From positions 155,000,001 to 155,064,000 of the forward strand of contig JBITNC010000001.1 of the NCBI GenBank assembly GCA_050084985.1: a stretch of 64,000 nt of DNA, read 5' to 3'. Under the pieces are notes generated by a model. That model was not told where the DNA came from. It saw only the letters and a list, made by a program, of their open reading frames with translations, and did not search any database. The translations under genes were made by a program, and so were the position numbers. This DNA is from Nageia nagi (Eukaryota > Pinophyta). Below, piece after piece: positions 49,030 to 59,821 of the stretch; position 1 is the stretch's first letter; the number at the start of each line of letters is the position of its first letter.

Positions 49030-49843
49030 TGTAGACACCTAAAAATGTCCCTTTTTAACTAGTAAACATTGAAATAAACATAACTCTTTGAGATAATATA
49101 AAATAGGTTTAAAAACCATATTATTGGATAGCTCTCATCAAGTACATACAAAACAAGTGGTCACATGACCCTTTTTCAGTAAAAATTGGCTATTTGGTGG
49201 TCACTTTAATATTTTTATAAAAATTGAAAACCAGTCGCCAGTGACCAAAAACAATCATCGACGTTTTAGGATGATCGCCGACGTCCATCTAGCAATCACC
49301 GGTGACTCTGTAATAGCTGAACATAAATAAAAAATAATAAAAGAAAGTTGTAACATCTCATTCTTCCAAGATGATGTGGATAGAGGGGGTCAGTTATGAC
49401 CTATGATGGCTTTTCACTTCCCCTTACCAGACTTAGAAAATCTCACCCAAAATCTATAAATACAACCCAAAACAAAGCAATAGGGACCCATTTTTTGAAG
49501 TAGGGTAACACTGCCAAAATCTTGTGAGCTCATACCTTTTATTGTTTTATGCTAGCTTCAATTTAATACATGTCATACATAGATGCTTTGATGATTTATA
49601 GGTTGTCCATATCAAGGAGAGAAGCAAGCAAATCAAAAATAATGAAGATCTAATACCCTCATTTTGGCAAATGGCATTTGTAAAAGTCCCTTCCAAGGGC
49701 AAATTGTAGTTTGAGTTGAAAATCAATATCAATTTACAATTACAACATTTCTACCTATTTTACATAATTTGAGGTTTAGTGAAAATCTAAGAATAATTGT
49801 ATTTTATGTTATTCTACATTCCAGCTCTATTTTCATTATAACA
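49030..49843 (+). repeat. Element D 5' LTR
   Basis: It begins TGTAGACACC, like the C LTR (TGTAGACACTC), and ends TTATAACA four bases before the PBS. About 130 bases at 49075-49210 align with the C LTR (acaaaacaagtggtc is shared). The end is set by the PBS and a terminal CA; the second LTR is not in the window. Confidence 0.8.
49455..49462 (+). promoter_or_regulatory. TATA box of element D LTR
   Basis: tataaata lies about 390 bases before the LTR end, in a good position for a plant retroelement promoter. Transcription would start some 30 bases downstream. Confidence 0.6.
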
Positions 49844-49846
49844 TTC

Positions 49847-49864
49847 TAGCACTAGAAGGAGGAC
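49847..49864 (+). other. Element D primer-binding site, mutated
   Basis: tagcactagaaggaggac corresponds to TGGCGCTAGAAGGAGGGC in element C. All three differences are G-to-A. Confidence 0.7.
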
Positions 49865-51764
49865 CCTCCGTCATTGATAGGGAGGTTTCTGTTTATGTTA
49901 AAAATAATTCTACCTTTCTGTTATCTGGTTTATTCGATTTATTCCATATATTGACTTTAAATTTTGTGTTTTGAACTTTTTATAGGAAATCTATTATAGA
50001 AACACCAGCAATTGGAATCGGATGCTGGTGACTCAAAAGGAATGCCAACGATTCATAAAAATACCAATGACTGAACATAAGTGTTTGTTATATAAATGCC
50101 AACGATTGGAATCAGATGCCGATGACTACAAACAAATGCTAGTGATCTCTGTTTAAATGTTGATGACTCTTACTCTAGGTTGCCTTGCCTCCTTTTGTTA
50201 TTTCTAAAAAATAAAATAAAATAAAATAAAATAAATACATATATATAATATATTGTTAAAATAGAAGGATACTTTTGACTGTGATTCCTTTGCCTAGAAT
50301 GAATATAGGAATAGATAGAAAAGGTTAAATGTATTTTTTTTTATTAATTTACTTTATGTATAATGTTATGTATTTATTCTCATGTTTTGGGTGAAGGGTA
50401 TGTACAAATTAATACTTTTTATCTTGTCTACTTATGCTCTCCCTTTGCTCTTCGTGCGATCTAAGGTGACCAGAATAGACCTGATAAGAAGGAGTAATTA
50501 ATTCTTCTTTTCTTTCGCATTCACACTATCATTAATTTGGTTAATTTATCCACACATAATGACCTCTTACCAAGTTTTCCCTTACCACTCCATTGGAGGT
50601 CGAAGGGATATGTGACTAGTAAGGGGAGGTAATTTACTACACATAATACTTCCACAATTGGAAGGAGTAAATGAATCATATTAAAAGGAATGAACTTAAG
50701 GAAAATAAATCAAGTTTTGGGGTAGTATAAATCATATTAAAAGGTTAATGAATTGGAGGGATTCGAATACACTAAGTACTTTCACTTAATAAAGTATGGT
50801 CTCACTTTTGCACTTCAAGCGATCTTAAGTGATCAGAAATAAGTTAAGTGAAAGAGGTAAAATTTATTCACATTTTATTTGGAAATATACTTCACATTAA
50901 CACTCTTAAAGATGTCTACCCTTACCACTCTATTGGAGGTCAAAGGGATATGTGACTCTTGGAGGAGTAATTGAACTTCACTTAATTAATTTGTCTACAC
51001 TTAATGGCTTTTTACTAAGTCTGCTCTTACCACTCCATTAGAGGTCGAAGAGATATGTGACTAGTAAGAAGAGGAAATTTATCACATATAAAACTTCCAC
51101 AGCTAGAAGGAGTTAATGAACATCATTAAGAGGTTGGATAATGAATCACATTATAATTAAAAAAGAACAACGGGGTTTATTAAGGTCAAATTCCACTTAA
51201 AATAAACTTTTGATTGTATCACATTAAGATAAGATAAGTAAATGGATATGAATGTTTAGGAGGGTAGTATGCATAAATGTATTTTACTTGTTTAAATGCA
51301 TTTCATAAGGCCTTAAAGAAATAATTGAACATTAACAAGTTAGATGTCACTACCAACCGTTAATTCTTACTTCTTTGTACCCACCGACATAACACACTTG
51401 AAGCCATAGAGCCAGTTACACTTGGAAGTGATGACCAAGGTGACTTTCCTTTAGGTAGGAGTCAAAAAAGAGACTCATCTAGAACCAAGCCAAAAGCCAT
51501 AGAAACTTATAAACATTACTTAGAATTACCCAACCTACCTTGTTTAAATAGGAAAATTAAAAAGATTAAAAATGAACAACTCATATCGTTCATTTAACTC
51601 AGACATTAAAAATATGTGAAAAAGTTAAAAAGATAATCACATCGATAAAAGTAAGTTTGCATATAGGATGTTTGTGCATTAAATTGTTTTCTCAAAAACA
51701 TAATATAAAAGATAAAAATAGAGTTTCTTTTTTACAATGTTTATTTATAATATCTAAAAAAAAA
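49865..51764 (+). other. Element D leader with ordered repeat blocks
   Basis: No gene. Type R blocks lie at 50440-50510 (gatctaaggtgaccagaat) and 50796-50860 (gatcttaagtgatcagaa). Type S blocks lie at 50567-50640, 50920-50975 and 51020-51075 (cttaccactccattggagg). The order R-S-R-S-S is as in C. The stretch 49990-50170 repeats words like gccgatgact and gccaacgatt. Confidence 0.8.
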
Positions 51765-53264
51765 ATGGTTCAAACTAGAAGTATGACCGCTAAGAAAATG
51801 TGAGAACACCCATTTGAAATACAAGAAATAGATCCAGACAATATGGATCTAGTAGAGGATTCAATTAGGAGGCCACCTCCTTTAGATGAATCAGATCCAT
51901 GAGTAGTTCATTATGAAAGTAAAGATTGGGATTGGGATTATGATCAATCTAGATTGCAAAGACAAATTATAGAGGATCCTATTGCAAAGGCTAGAATGCA
52001 AGTGTTAGATGAAGAGTTAATTGAAATTCATCATCACTTAGCTAATTATAGGGCTATTTCTAAGATGTCTTCTAGTTTACCAGGAGATGTAGAAAAACTA
52101 AATCAAAGTTGTGATAACTTAGAAATTGACGAGGATAAATCTTGGGTTGAAACCATAGTGGTACCAGAGACTGAGCCATATAAAGTTAAATATGAAAGAG
52201 TCATTCATCTATTATCAGATGGTTGAAAAGTTAGTTCTTTAATTCAAAAAGAGGGATCTTCTTTTTCACATAAATCTCTCGAATTAGAAAAAAATGAAGT
52301 ATCAATACCTACGAGTAATTTATCTCAAAGAGCTCCTTCGATGAAGCAAATGGAGAAATCTTATTCTTCAAATGGAGGATTAAATAGAAGGACATCTAAG
52401 TTCAAAATAGAAGAAATACCTTCTTATGAAGAACTAAAAGAACAATGATTATATAAAATAAAAGCTGGTAAAAAATTCATGAAAATATATGCTAATGATA
52501 TTAAAAAGGCCGTAGAGATGTAGTATCTTCTAAAGGAAGATAATAGAAAAGCTAATGAACTCATTAAAATTCAAGAACAAGAAAATAAATTAAAAGAAAT
52601 GGAAGATAAACTTCTTAGAGATAAAAGGAAATTCATAGAACAAGAACAAGCAAACAAGGAAAGAAATGAATTTCTAGAACAAGAAAAGAAAATACTTCAT
52701 AAAGAATATGAGATTCAACTTCATTTACAGGAATTACAACTTAAAGAATTAGAGAATGAAAAAATAAGAAGGGAACAATATCTACGTACGGAGAAAGAAA
52801 AACAAAGACAGTGGGATGAATATCAAAAAATAAAAAATTTGAAACCAAAAAATCCTAAAGGAAGTCAAATACAAAGATATCAAGATCCTTACTTAGACAA
52901 ACAAGAAGCGATGGATAAAGAGATAGCCATTTTATTACAAAAGAAAATGGATAAAGAACTAGAACTTCAAAAATTATATGATAAACAAAAGCAAGATTCC
53001 ATTAAAAGTTGGGTTGAACAAACCCAAAATCAAACAAAACAACCTGATTACAAAGGAAAAGATCTATATGGAAAGGTATATCCCAAAAACCTCCTAAAAT
53101 CCCTATTCTGTGATGTTATTCACCTCTTAAAATATTACCTCCACCACCATCAGAGTTTCCTTCTGACTATGATTCGTACACTTCAAGATCAATTTCAGAA
53201 AAGGATCCGAGTACTCAAAGATATCATAGACACACTCAAGGTTGTAGAACTGATAAAGAATTAG
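51765..53264 (+). pseudogene. Element D ORF1: coiled-coil protein before gag
   Basis: It starts MVQTRSMTAKKM at the ATG at 51765, in register to the TAG at 53262-53264. The N-terminal part contains RRPPPLDESD, DEELIEIHHHLANYR and FKIEEIPSYEELKEQ. The coiled coil runs from about 52540 to 52850 (KANELIKIQEQENKLKEME; KERNEFLEQEKKILHKEY; then QWDEYQKIKNLK). Stops at several places, such as codon 13 and near 51899, 52224 and 52446, break it without any shift. It overlaps the gag frame between 53114 and 53264. No known enzyme motif is present. It matches ORF1 of element C along its length, so it is a standard part of this family. Confidence 0.82.
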
Positions 53265-53296
53265 AAGACTTTATGAAGGATTTTATAAATTGAGAA

Positions 53297-54634
53297 ATGA
53301 ATGTTCAAGGACTTCAAAAGTTAAATTATAAGAACATTTGCAATGAACCTATTCATCCAAGTGTTCCAAAAAAGAAATTACCATATAGGTTTGAATTTCC
53401 TAAAATAGAATCATTTAAGGGAAGAGAAGACCCCAAAGAACATTTGAGAAAATTTACATTTTCTAGCTATCAGATAGCTAATGATGACTCATTAATGTTA
53501 TGTATATTTCCTATGACACTCGCAAGCTAAGCTTTGGATTGGTATAATAGTTTACCTATACATAGTTTATATATGTTCGAACAATTGGCTAATCAATTTC
53601 TTGAATACTTTAGAATCAATATTAAAGAAAGATCTTCAATTACTAATCTTACAAGATTACAATAGTTTCCTGATGAAACTATACAAGATTACATCTCAAG
53701 ATGGTAGGCTATACTCACTAGTATGCCTTATACAATACCATAAGAAGAATTGGTTAAATTATTTAGTTAAAGTTATTTAAGACCAATAGCCAGTGTTCTC
53801 CAAATTCAACAACATAAAACTTTTGAAGAAGCTATTGCTCAGGCAGTAGTTATAGAAAGAGTTAAAATTCAAGATGGAGAACTAAAACTCAAGAAAAAAG
53901 AATACAAAAAGGGTAATCAATATGAAAAGATTAGTAAACAACCACAAAATAATCAAATAGCTATGACAGAAAATTTTGGTCAATCTTCAAAAATTGAAGA
54001 AAATGCTAAACCTAAGCCTAAAAGAAATTTTACCCCACTATTAGAACCATTAGCCAAAATACTTAAAAAATTATGTGATAATGGTATAATTACATTACCT
54101 GATATAAAACCTAAAAATCCTAATGCTAAAGGAAGCAAATGGTATAAGGAGAATGAATTTTGTGCTTATCATAGGCAAAAAGGACATAATACAAATAAAT
54201 GTCAAACTTTACAACATAAAATTTAAGACTTGATAGATAGTCAAAAAATAGATGTGGATAATCCTATGGTGCCTTCAAATCAAAATTTAGGGATATATCA
54301 AAACCCCTTACCTTCACATCAAGCTAACAATGTGGCAATTATCCCAAACCAAATGAACTATACATGGAATAATAAGGATATACCATTTATAGGAACTATA
54401 GATGACTCAATACATATGATTGGTATAGCTACAAGAGCACAACAATATCAAAATAAATAGGATAATCCATGAAAAAATCAATCGATATCAAACCCAATTA
54501 ATATACAACCTATACCTCCTCCACAACAACCTAAAGTTTCGATAAAAGGTGCTCTTCAATGACAATTAAAAATATATCTAGTTAAGATGACCTTATTTGA
54601 ATTATTACAATAGTCTGAGAGTTATAGGGAAGCT
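53297..54634 (+). pseudogene. Element D gag
   Basis: The ATG at 53297 gives MNVQGLQKLNYKNICNEP. Capsid landmarks are PYRFEFPKIESFKGREDP, ALDWYNSLPIHS and ERSSITNLTRLQ. The zinc knuckle is CAYHRQKGHNTNKC at about 54160-54205. Stops at former CAA, CAG and TGG codons break it. It has a TAG at 54458-54460 after QQYQNK, a TGA at 54560-54562 and a TAG at 54611-54613, all three also present in C. The frame is displaced by minus one from ORF1. The preceding gag-frame stretch 53114-53296 is Pro/Ser-rich (PPPPSEFPSDYDSYTS). Confidence 0.88.
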
Positions 54635-55708
54635 ATGAATCAAATTCTACAAGAAATTCAAGTAGATGTTAGTAACCCCGATGATTTTATTTCAATAGTT
54701 GAAAGTTTGAAGATATCTCAACAACCTAGTATCACCTTCTACGAACAAGAAAAATTAAATAACGATGGACTAGGTGGACTTGATCCACCTTTACATATAA
54801 TGGGTAAAGTAGATGGTAGATTATTTAAAAGAATTCTGATAGATGAAGGTTCAGCTATAAATATAATTTCAGATGCTGCATGCAAAAATTTGAATTTATC
54901 AGATTCACTTATCTTAGCTCCTTCTTTACAAATTAGGGCATTTAATGATGTAGTGTGTTCAACTTTGGGATCAATAGTGCTTCCGATTATAGTAGGGGCT
55001 AAAACTGTTCAAACTTTATTACATATAATTGAAGGAAATATTATACAATATAATGTTCTTTTAGGACGCCCATGGATTAGAGAAATGCAATGTGTTCCAT
55101 CAACTTATCATGGATGTTTAAAATACATCTATAAAGATAAAGTTCATTGTGTGTTTAAAGATCTAGATCCTTATTCACATTGTAATTTAATTTTTGATCC
55201 AAATAAAGTGACATTACTATCCCCTAATTTATCAACTATATTAATGAACAAAAATATGAATCAATCTGAATTCATAAAAGGAAAAAATGACATAGCTATA
55301 CAAGATAAAGATACTTGGGAAAAAGTTGCTAAAACTTTATATGAAAAGTATGGAGCTTCTTCATCAAAACAAATGAATACTACATCTAATAATGACTCAT
55401 CCAATGTATATCCAATAAAAATTAAATTAATGGATTTAGGTATGGGAGAATATGATGTAGATGATGTGGTATTTAATATACCTTTAGCACAAGAAATGGG
55501 AAGATTATCTGAATCACCTAGTGTAATTGGACAAATAGTACCTTTAGGAGAAGTACCTAATCAGACAATGTTTATCTATGTGGAAATAGTAGATCCTGTG
55601 TCAACAATATCCAATCAAACATATGAAGGAAATCTCAATAATGATATGAAATATTTATCACCATGTTCAAGAACATTTGTCTTAAACTATTTTAACAAAT
55701 GTAATTAG
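54635..55708 (+). pseudogene. Element D aspartic protease and linker
   Basis: An open frame of 357 residues, the longest in the window. MNQILQEIQVDVSNPDDF leads to the retropepsin site RILIDEGSAINIISDAACK. The end of the fold is GSIVLPIIVGAKTVQ, then YNVLLGRPWIREMQ with LG-x-PW intact. The linker then runs through MDLGMGEYDVDDVVF and VPLGEVPNQTMFIYVEIV to LSPCSRTFVLNYFNKCN. The catalytic D-E-G-S-A differs from the usual D-S/T-G-A by Glu at the second place, as in C, so this may be the family's normal form. No stop lies inside. Confidence 0.87.
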
Positions 55709-56611
55709 CAAGGACGAGGATTGGGTCGATATGAATAGGGTCCATGAGAAATAATTGAATTATAATACCAAGATCCCATTGATAAAAGGGGATTAGGTTA
55801 TCAAAATAAATGTAAAAATCTTGCTAAATTAGGAAATTTAGGAGAAGATAATTTGGATTATAATGAAGAAATTTTAGAGAAAGAATCTATAGTACAAGAA
55901 ATTATTAATATAAGAGAAGAACAATTAAGTGAAATGGATGTCTTAGAAGGTGTCGAGATGCTCTTTATTAATAATATTGAGCCACCCTAGAATCATTCGT
56001 GCTTACCAAGTGATATACAAGAAAAAATAAATAAAAATGCCAAATCATCAATCATTCCATATTCAGGTATACCATCGATAAATATGGTTACAATAAAAGA
56101 GAATGAATTTGAAGATCAAAATAATGAACAAATAGATGAAGTTAACAAAAATCAAAATTTAATCAAAATAATAGCCAATACTTCTACAGATGAAATAATT
56201 GCTGATTTTTCTCTTATATCATCTAATCCTTCGGTACATGAATTCAAAAATGTAGATCACATATTTGGTTCCTATGAAAATCAAGTATGCACGAATGAAC
56301 AAAATCAAGAATACAATGAAGAATATAGTGTTAATGATAAAAGTTGGATACCAGTACCAAATCAATTAGAAGAAGGGTCACATATGCTTACTAAAAAAGT
56401 CTTAGAAATAAATATTAGTAATGATCCTCAAAATCCTAAAATTATTCAATTAGGAGAAAACTTCATGGAAAATGAACAAGAAGAAATTATAACCTTATTA
56501 AAAGAACGAGAAAAGGTATTTGCATGGTCATATGCAAACATGCCTAGAATAGATCCTAAATTAGTAGTACATAATTTAGCATTAAAGCCTGATGCTAAAC
56601 CTATTAAATAA
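55709..56611 (+). pseudogene. Element D gag-pol linker before RT
   Basis: It stays in register with protease and RT. The first third is broken by stops (NKCN, stop, QGRGLGRYE). The frame 56084-56611 is open and acidic, ending with KIIQLGENFMENEQEEI, LLKEREKVFAWSYANMP and NLALKPDAKPIK, which leads into the RT N-terminus. No frame gap that would point to an intron is seen. Confidence 0.75.
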
Positions 56612-57850
56612 AAATTATGTAAAATGCATCCTACTATAGCATTAATGGTAAAAGAAGAACTTCAAAAATTATTAGAAGCTAAATTTATACAACCTATAGA
56701 TTATTCAGATTGGATATCTAATATGGTACCTGTGAAAAAACTAAGTGGAAAAATAAGAATATACATAGATTTTTGTGATCTTAACAAAGCTTGTCCTAAG
56801 GATGATTTCCCTCTACCTAGCATTGATAGTTTGGTAGATTCGACATCAAGACATGATATGTTGTCATTAATGGATGGGTTTTCTGGTTATAATCAAATAA
56901 AAATAGCCACTGAAGATCAACATAAAATGGCTTTTATAACTCCTTGGGGTACCTTTTGTTATAAAGTTATGCCTTTTGGATTAAAAAATGCTGGGGCAAC
57001 TTATCAAAGGGCTATGACTTATATATTCTATGATTATATGCATGACATAGTAGAAGATTATGTCAATGATTTGTTGGTTAGATCTAAATATCGCATAGAT
57101 CATGGAAAAGACCCAATTAATGTCTTAGATAGATTATTAGAACATAAAGTAAGATTAAATCCAAAAAAATGTGTTTTTGGTGTAACTTCAAGAAAATTAT
57201 TAGGATTTATCATGTCTTGATGAGGAATCAAAATAGATCCTAGTAAAGTGAAGGCAGTAGTAGACATGCCACCTCCTACAAATCTAAAACAATTACAAAG
57301 TTTATAGGGTAAGTTACAAGCCATTAGAAGGTTTATAGCTCAACTTTCTAATAAATGTAAACCATTTACAAAATTATTAAAAAAGGGGATAGAATATCAT
57401 TGGGGAAAAGAGCAATAAGATGCATTCGATGAAATTAAAAGATATTTATTATCTTCTCCTATCTTAAGTCCACCAAGAAAATATGTACCCTTTTTGTTAT
57501 ATATCTCTACCACTGAAAATGCTTTAGGAACAATGCTTGCTCAAAAGAATGAACACAATAAAGAACAAGCTATATATTATTTGAGTAGGACACTTGTGAG
57601 CTATGAGATTAAGTATATATATTTTGAAAAATTATATCTTGCTTTCATTTTTGCTACTAAAAAACTTTGACATTATATGCTAAATCATACAACATATGTC
57701 ATCTCTAAAGTGGATCCATTGAAATATATGCTGAGTAAAACCTATCAGAATTCAAGAACTACAAAGTGGATAATGCACTTAACTGAATTTGATTTACATT
57801 TTATTGGACAAAAGTCAATAAAAGGACAAATAATTGCTGATTATCTCGCT
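56612..57850 (+). pseudogene. Element D reverse transcriptase and RNase H
   Basis: RT landmarks in order are VKEELQKLLEAKFIQ, NMVPVKKLSGKIRIY, KDDFPLPSID, LMDGFSGYNQI, TPWGTFCYKVMPFGLKNAG and EDYVNDLLVRSK. The catalytic box is YVND, as in C. The connection and RNase H part follows: LQAIRRFIAQLSNKCKPF, YHWGKEQ and YISTTENALGTMLAQK, again without the usual first Asp. It ends MHLTEFDLHFIGQKSIKG, where the tether to aRH begins. Stops after 57217 include former CGA and CAG codons. Reverse transcription would occur in the particle. Confidence 0.9.
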
Positions 57851-58528
57851 GATGCTCCATTGCAAGATAATAAACCCCTTGTCATTGAATTACCTGATGA
57901 TGGGGTGTTTCAATTAGATGAACTTGAAATACCTATAGAACCCGAAGATAATTGGGATATGAAAATACACTTTGATGGTTCTCTATGTGAACAAGGTGGT
58001 GGAGCAGGTGTTGTATTTATAACACCGCAAGGGATCCCTATACCATATTCATTTAAACTAAAATTTCCTTGTACTAATAATAATGCGAAATACGAAGCTT
58101 TGATATTAGCATTAAAAACTGATATTAAATTAAAACTTAAAAGAATTGAGATTATTGGAGATTCTTTACTCATCGTAAATCAAGTGAAAGGAATCTATCA
58201 ATGTAAAGAACCTTTACTTCAAAAGTATAAAGTGTTAGTTGAGGAATTATTAAATTTTTTTGACCAATTTAGTATAGAAGCAGCACCAAGATCATCTAAT
58301 AGATTTGCAGATGCTATGGATTCTATTGGATCTCTTATCCCAAAAGATCTTAAAAAATCTTCAATTCAAGTTGAAATAATTCAATTGTCTCAATCATCAT
58401 TACAACAGGAACATGAAGAAAAAAGTGTATTAAATATTAACGTAACTGATAGAGATAATTGGTACAAAGAATTGATAGATTTTTTAAAATTTGGAACTCT
58501 TCCTGCAAACCTTAATAAATCATCATGA
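57851..58528 (+). pseudogene. Element D archaeal-type RNase H (aRH)
   Basis: It is part of a 283-residue open frame (57677-58528). WDMKIHFDGSLCEQGGGAG, CTNNNAKYEALILALK, IIGDSLLIVNQVKG and SSNRFADAMDSIG carry the four catalytic acids. As in C it follows RT-RH and precedes integrase. It ends at two adjacent TGA codons where C has two Arg codons (CGA). A clear marker of the Tat lineage. Confidence 0.9.
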
Positions 58529-59718
58529 TGAGCTTTTAAAATTAAAGCAACTAAATATTGTTTGATAGGGGATATCTTGCATCGATGAAATTTCAATGGT
58601 ATTTTACTCAAATGTCTTGAATGGAATGATATTAAAAAAGCTATATCCTTCGCCCATGATGGAACATGAGAAGGACATTTTAATGGTGTTGCGATTGTAA
58701 AACGATTAATACGAATGGGGTATTGTTGGCCAACTATGGAAAAATATTGTTGTGAATATGTTAAAAAATGTTTTAAATGTCAACAATATGCTCATTTATT
58801 TTCACAACCATCTCAAGAACTACATCCTATACAATCACTTTGGCCATTCTCTAAATGGGCATTAGATTTAATAGGACAAATTACACCTACATCTTCTGGT
58901 GGACACAAGTTCATCATTACAGCAACTGAATATTTTACCAAATGGGTAGAGGCTATTCCCATGACTTCCACCATTGGTTCATGAATTGCTGAATTTATAG
59001 AAAATTATATTATATGTAGATTCGGCATACTGAACCAATTAATTACAAATAATAGAAAAAATTTTAAAAATAAGGATGTAAAACAAATATGTGATAAGTA
59101 TAAAATTAAATAAAGTTTTTCCACTCCATATTATCCACAAGGCAATGGATAGGTAGAGGCTACTAATAAAACTATTCAGAATATCTTAGTAAAAATAGTA
59201 AATGATTCTCATAGAGATTGGCATATGCAAATACCAAAAGCCTTATGGGGTTATCATACCAGTGTACACACTCCTATTGGGGCAACACCATTCTCTTTAG
59301 TATATGGAACAGAAGCCATCCTACCCATAGAACTTGAGATACCATCCCTTAGAGTAAATCTAAGTGAGCAAAACTCTGACAAGGAAGCAAGACAAACTCA
59401 TTTAGATAAGTTATTGCTTTTAGATGAAAAATGTATCAATGGTTTAGAGCATATGCATGTTTATCAGAAGAGAATAAAATAAGCTTTTAATAAAAGGGCT
59501 CTAATTCATGAGTTCAAAATAGGTGATTTGGTTTTAAAACAAAATCAACAAACTTCACGAATAGAACGATAGCTTAGAGACAAGTTGCTCCAAATTGGTT
59601 AGGACCATATATCATTAAGAAAAAATTTGATAAAGGAACTTATCATTTATCAGACTTAGAAGGAAATGAAGAGTGTGAACTTATAAATATCATGCATGTT
59701 CGACCCTTCTTTACATAA
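58529..59718 (+). pseudogene. Element D integrase
   Basis: The zinc domain shows DGT, stop, EGHFNG and the Cys pair in CFKCQQYAHLF. The core has WALDLIGQITPTSSGGHKF with the first Asp. The second catalytic Asp is lost (LITNNRKNF; C has MDNGKNF), and the Glu is kept in VEATNKTIQNIL. The C-domain continues through GATPFSLVYGTEAILP. A one-base deletion lies near 59583 (gttgct, where C has gtttgct). The original end is a TAA at 59716-59718 after the MHVRPFFT codons. ORF3 begins 103 bases later. Confidence 0.88.
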
Positions 59719-59821
59719 AAAAAAGTGTACATTAGTTTTCTGTTGTTTTATTTTATTGTCAAAATAATAAGTAAATAAAAGTATTAATATTTTTCAAGTG
59801 TTAATGATTAAAATAGAAAAG

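Noticed and set aside
57910-58173. 87-codon - strand frame
   Set aside because: It is opposite to the conserved aRH domain of element D.
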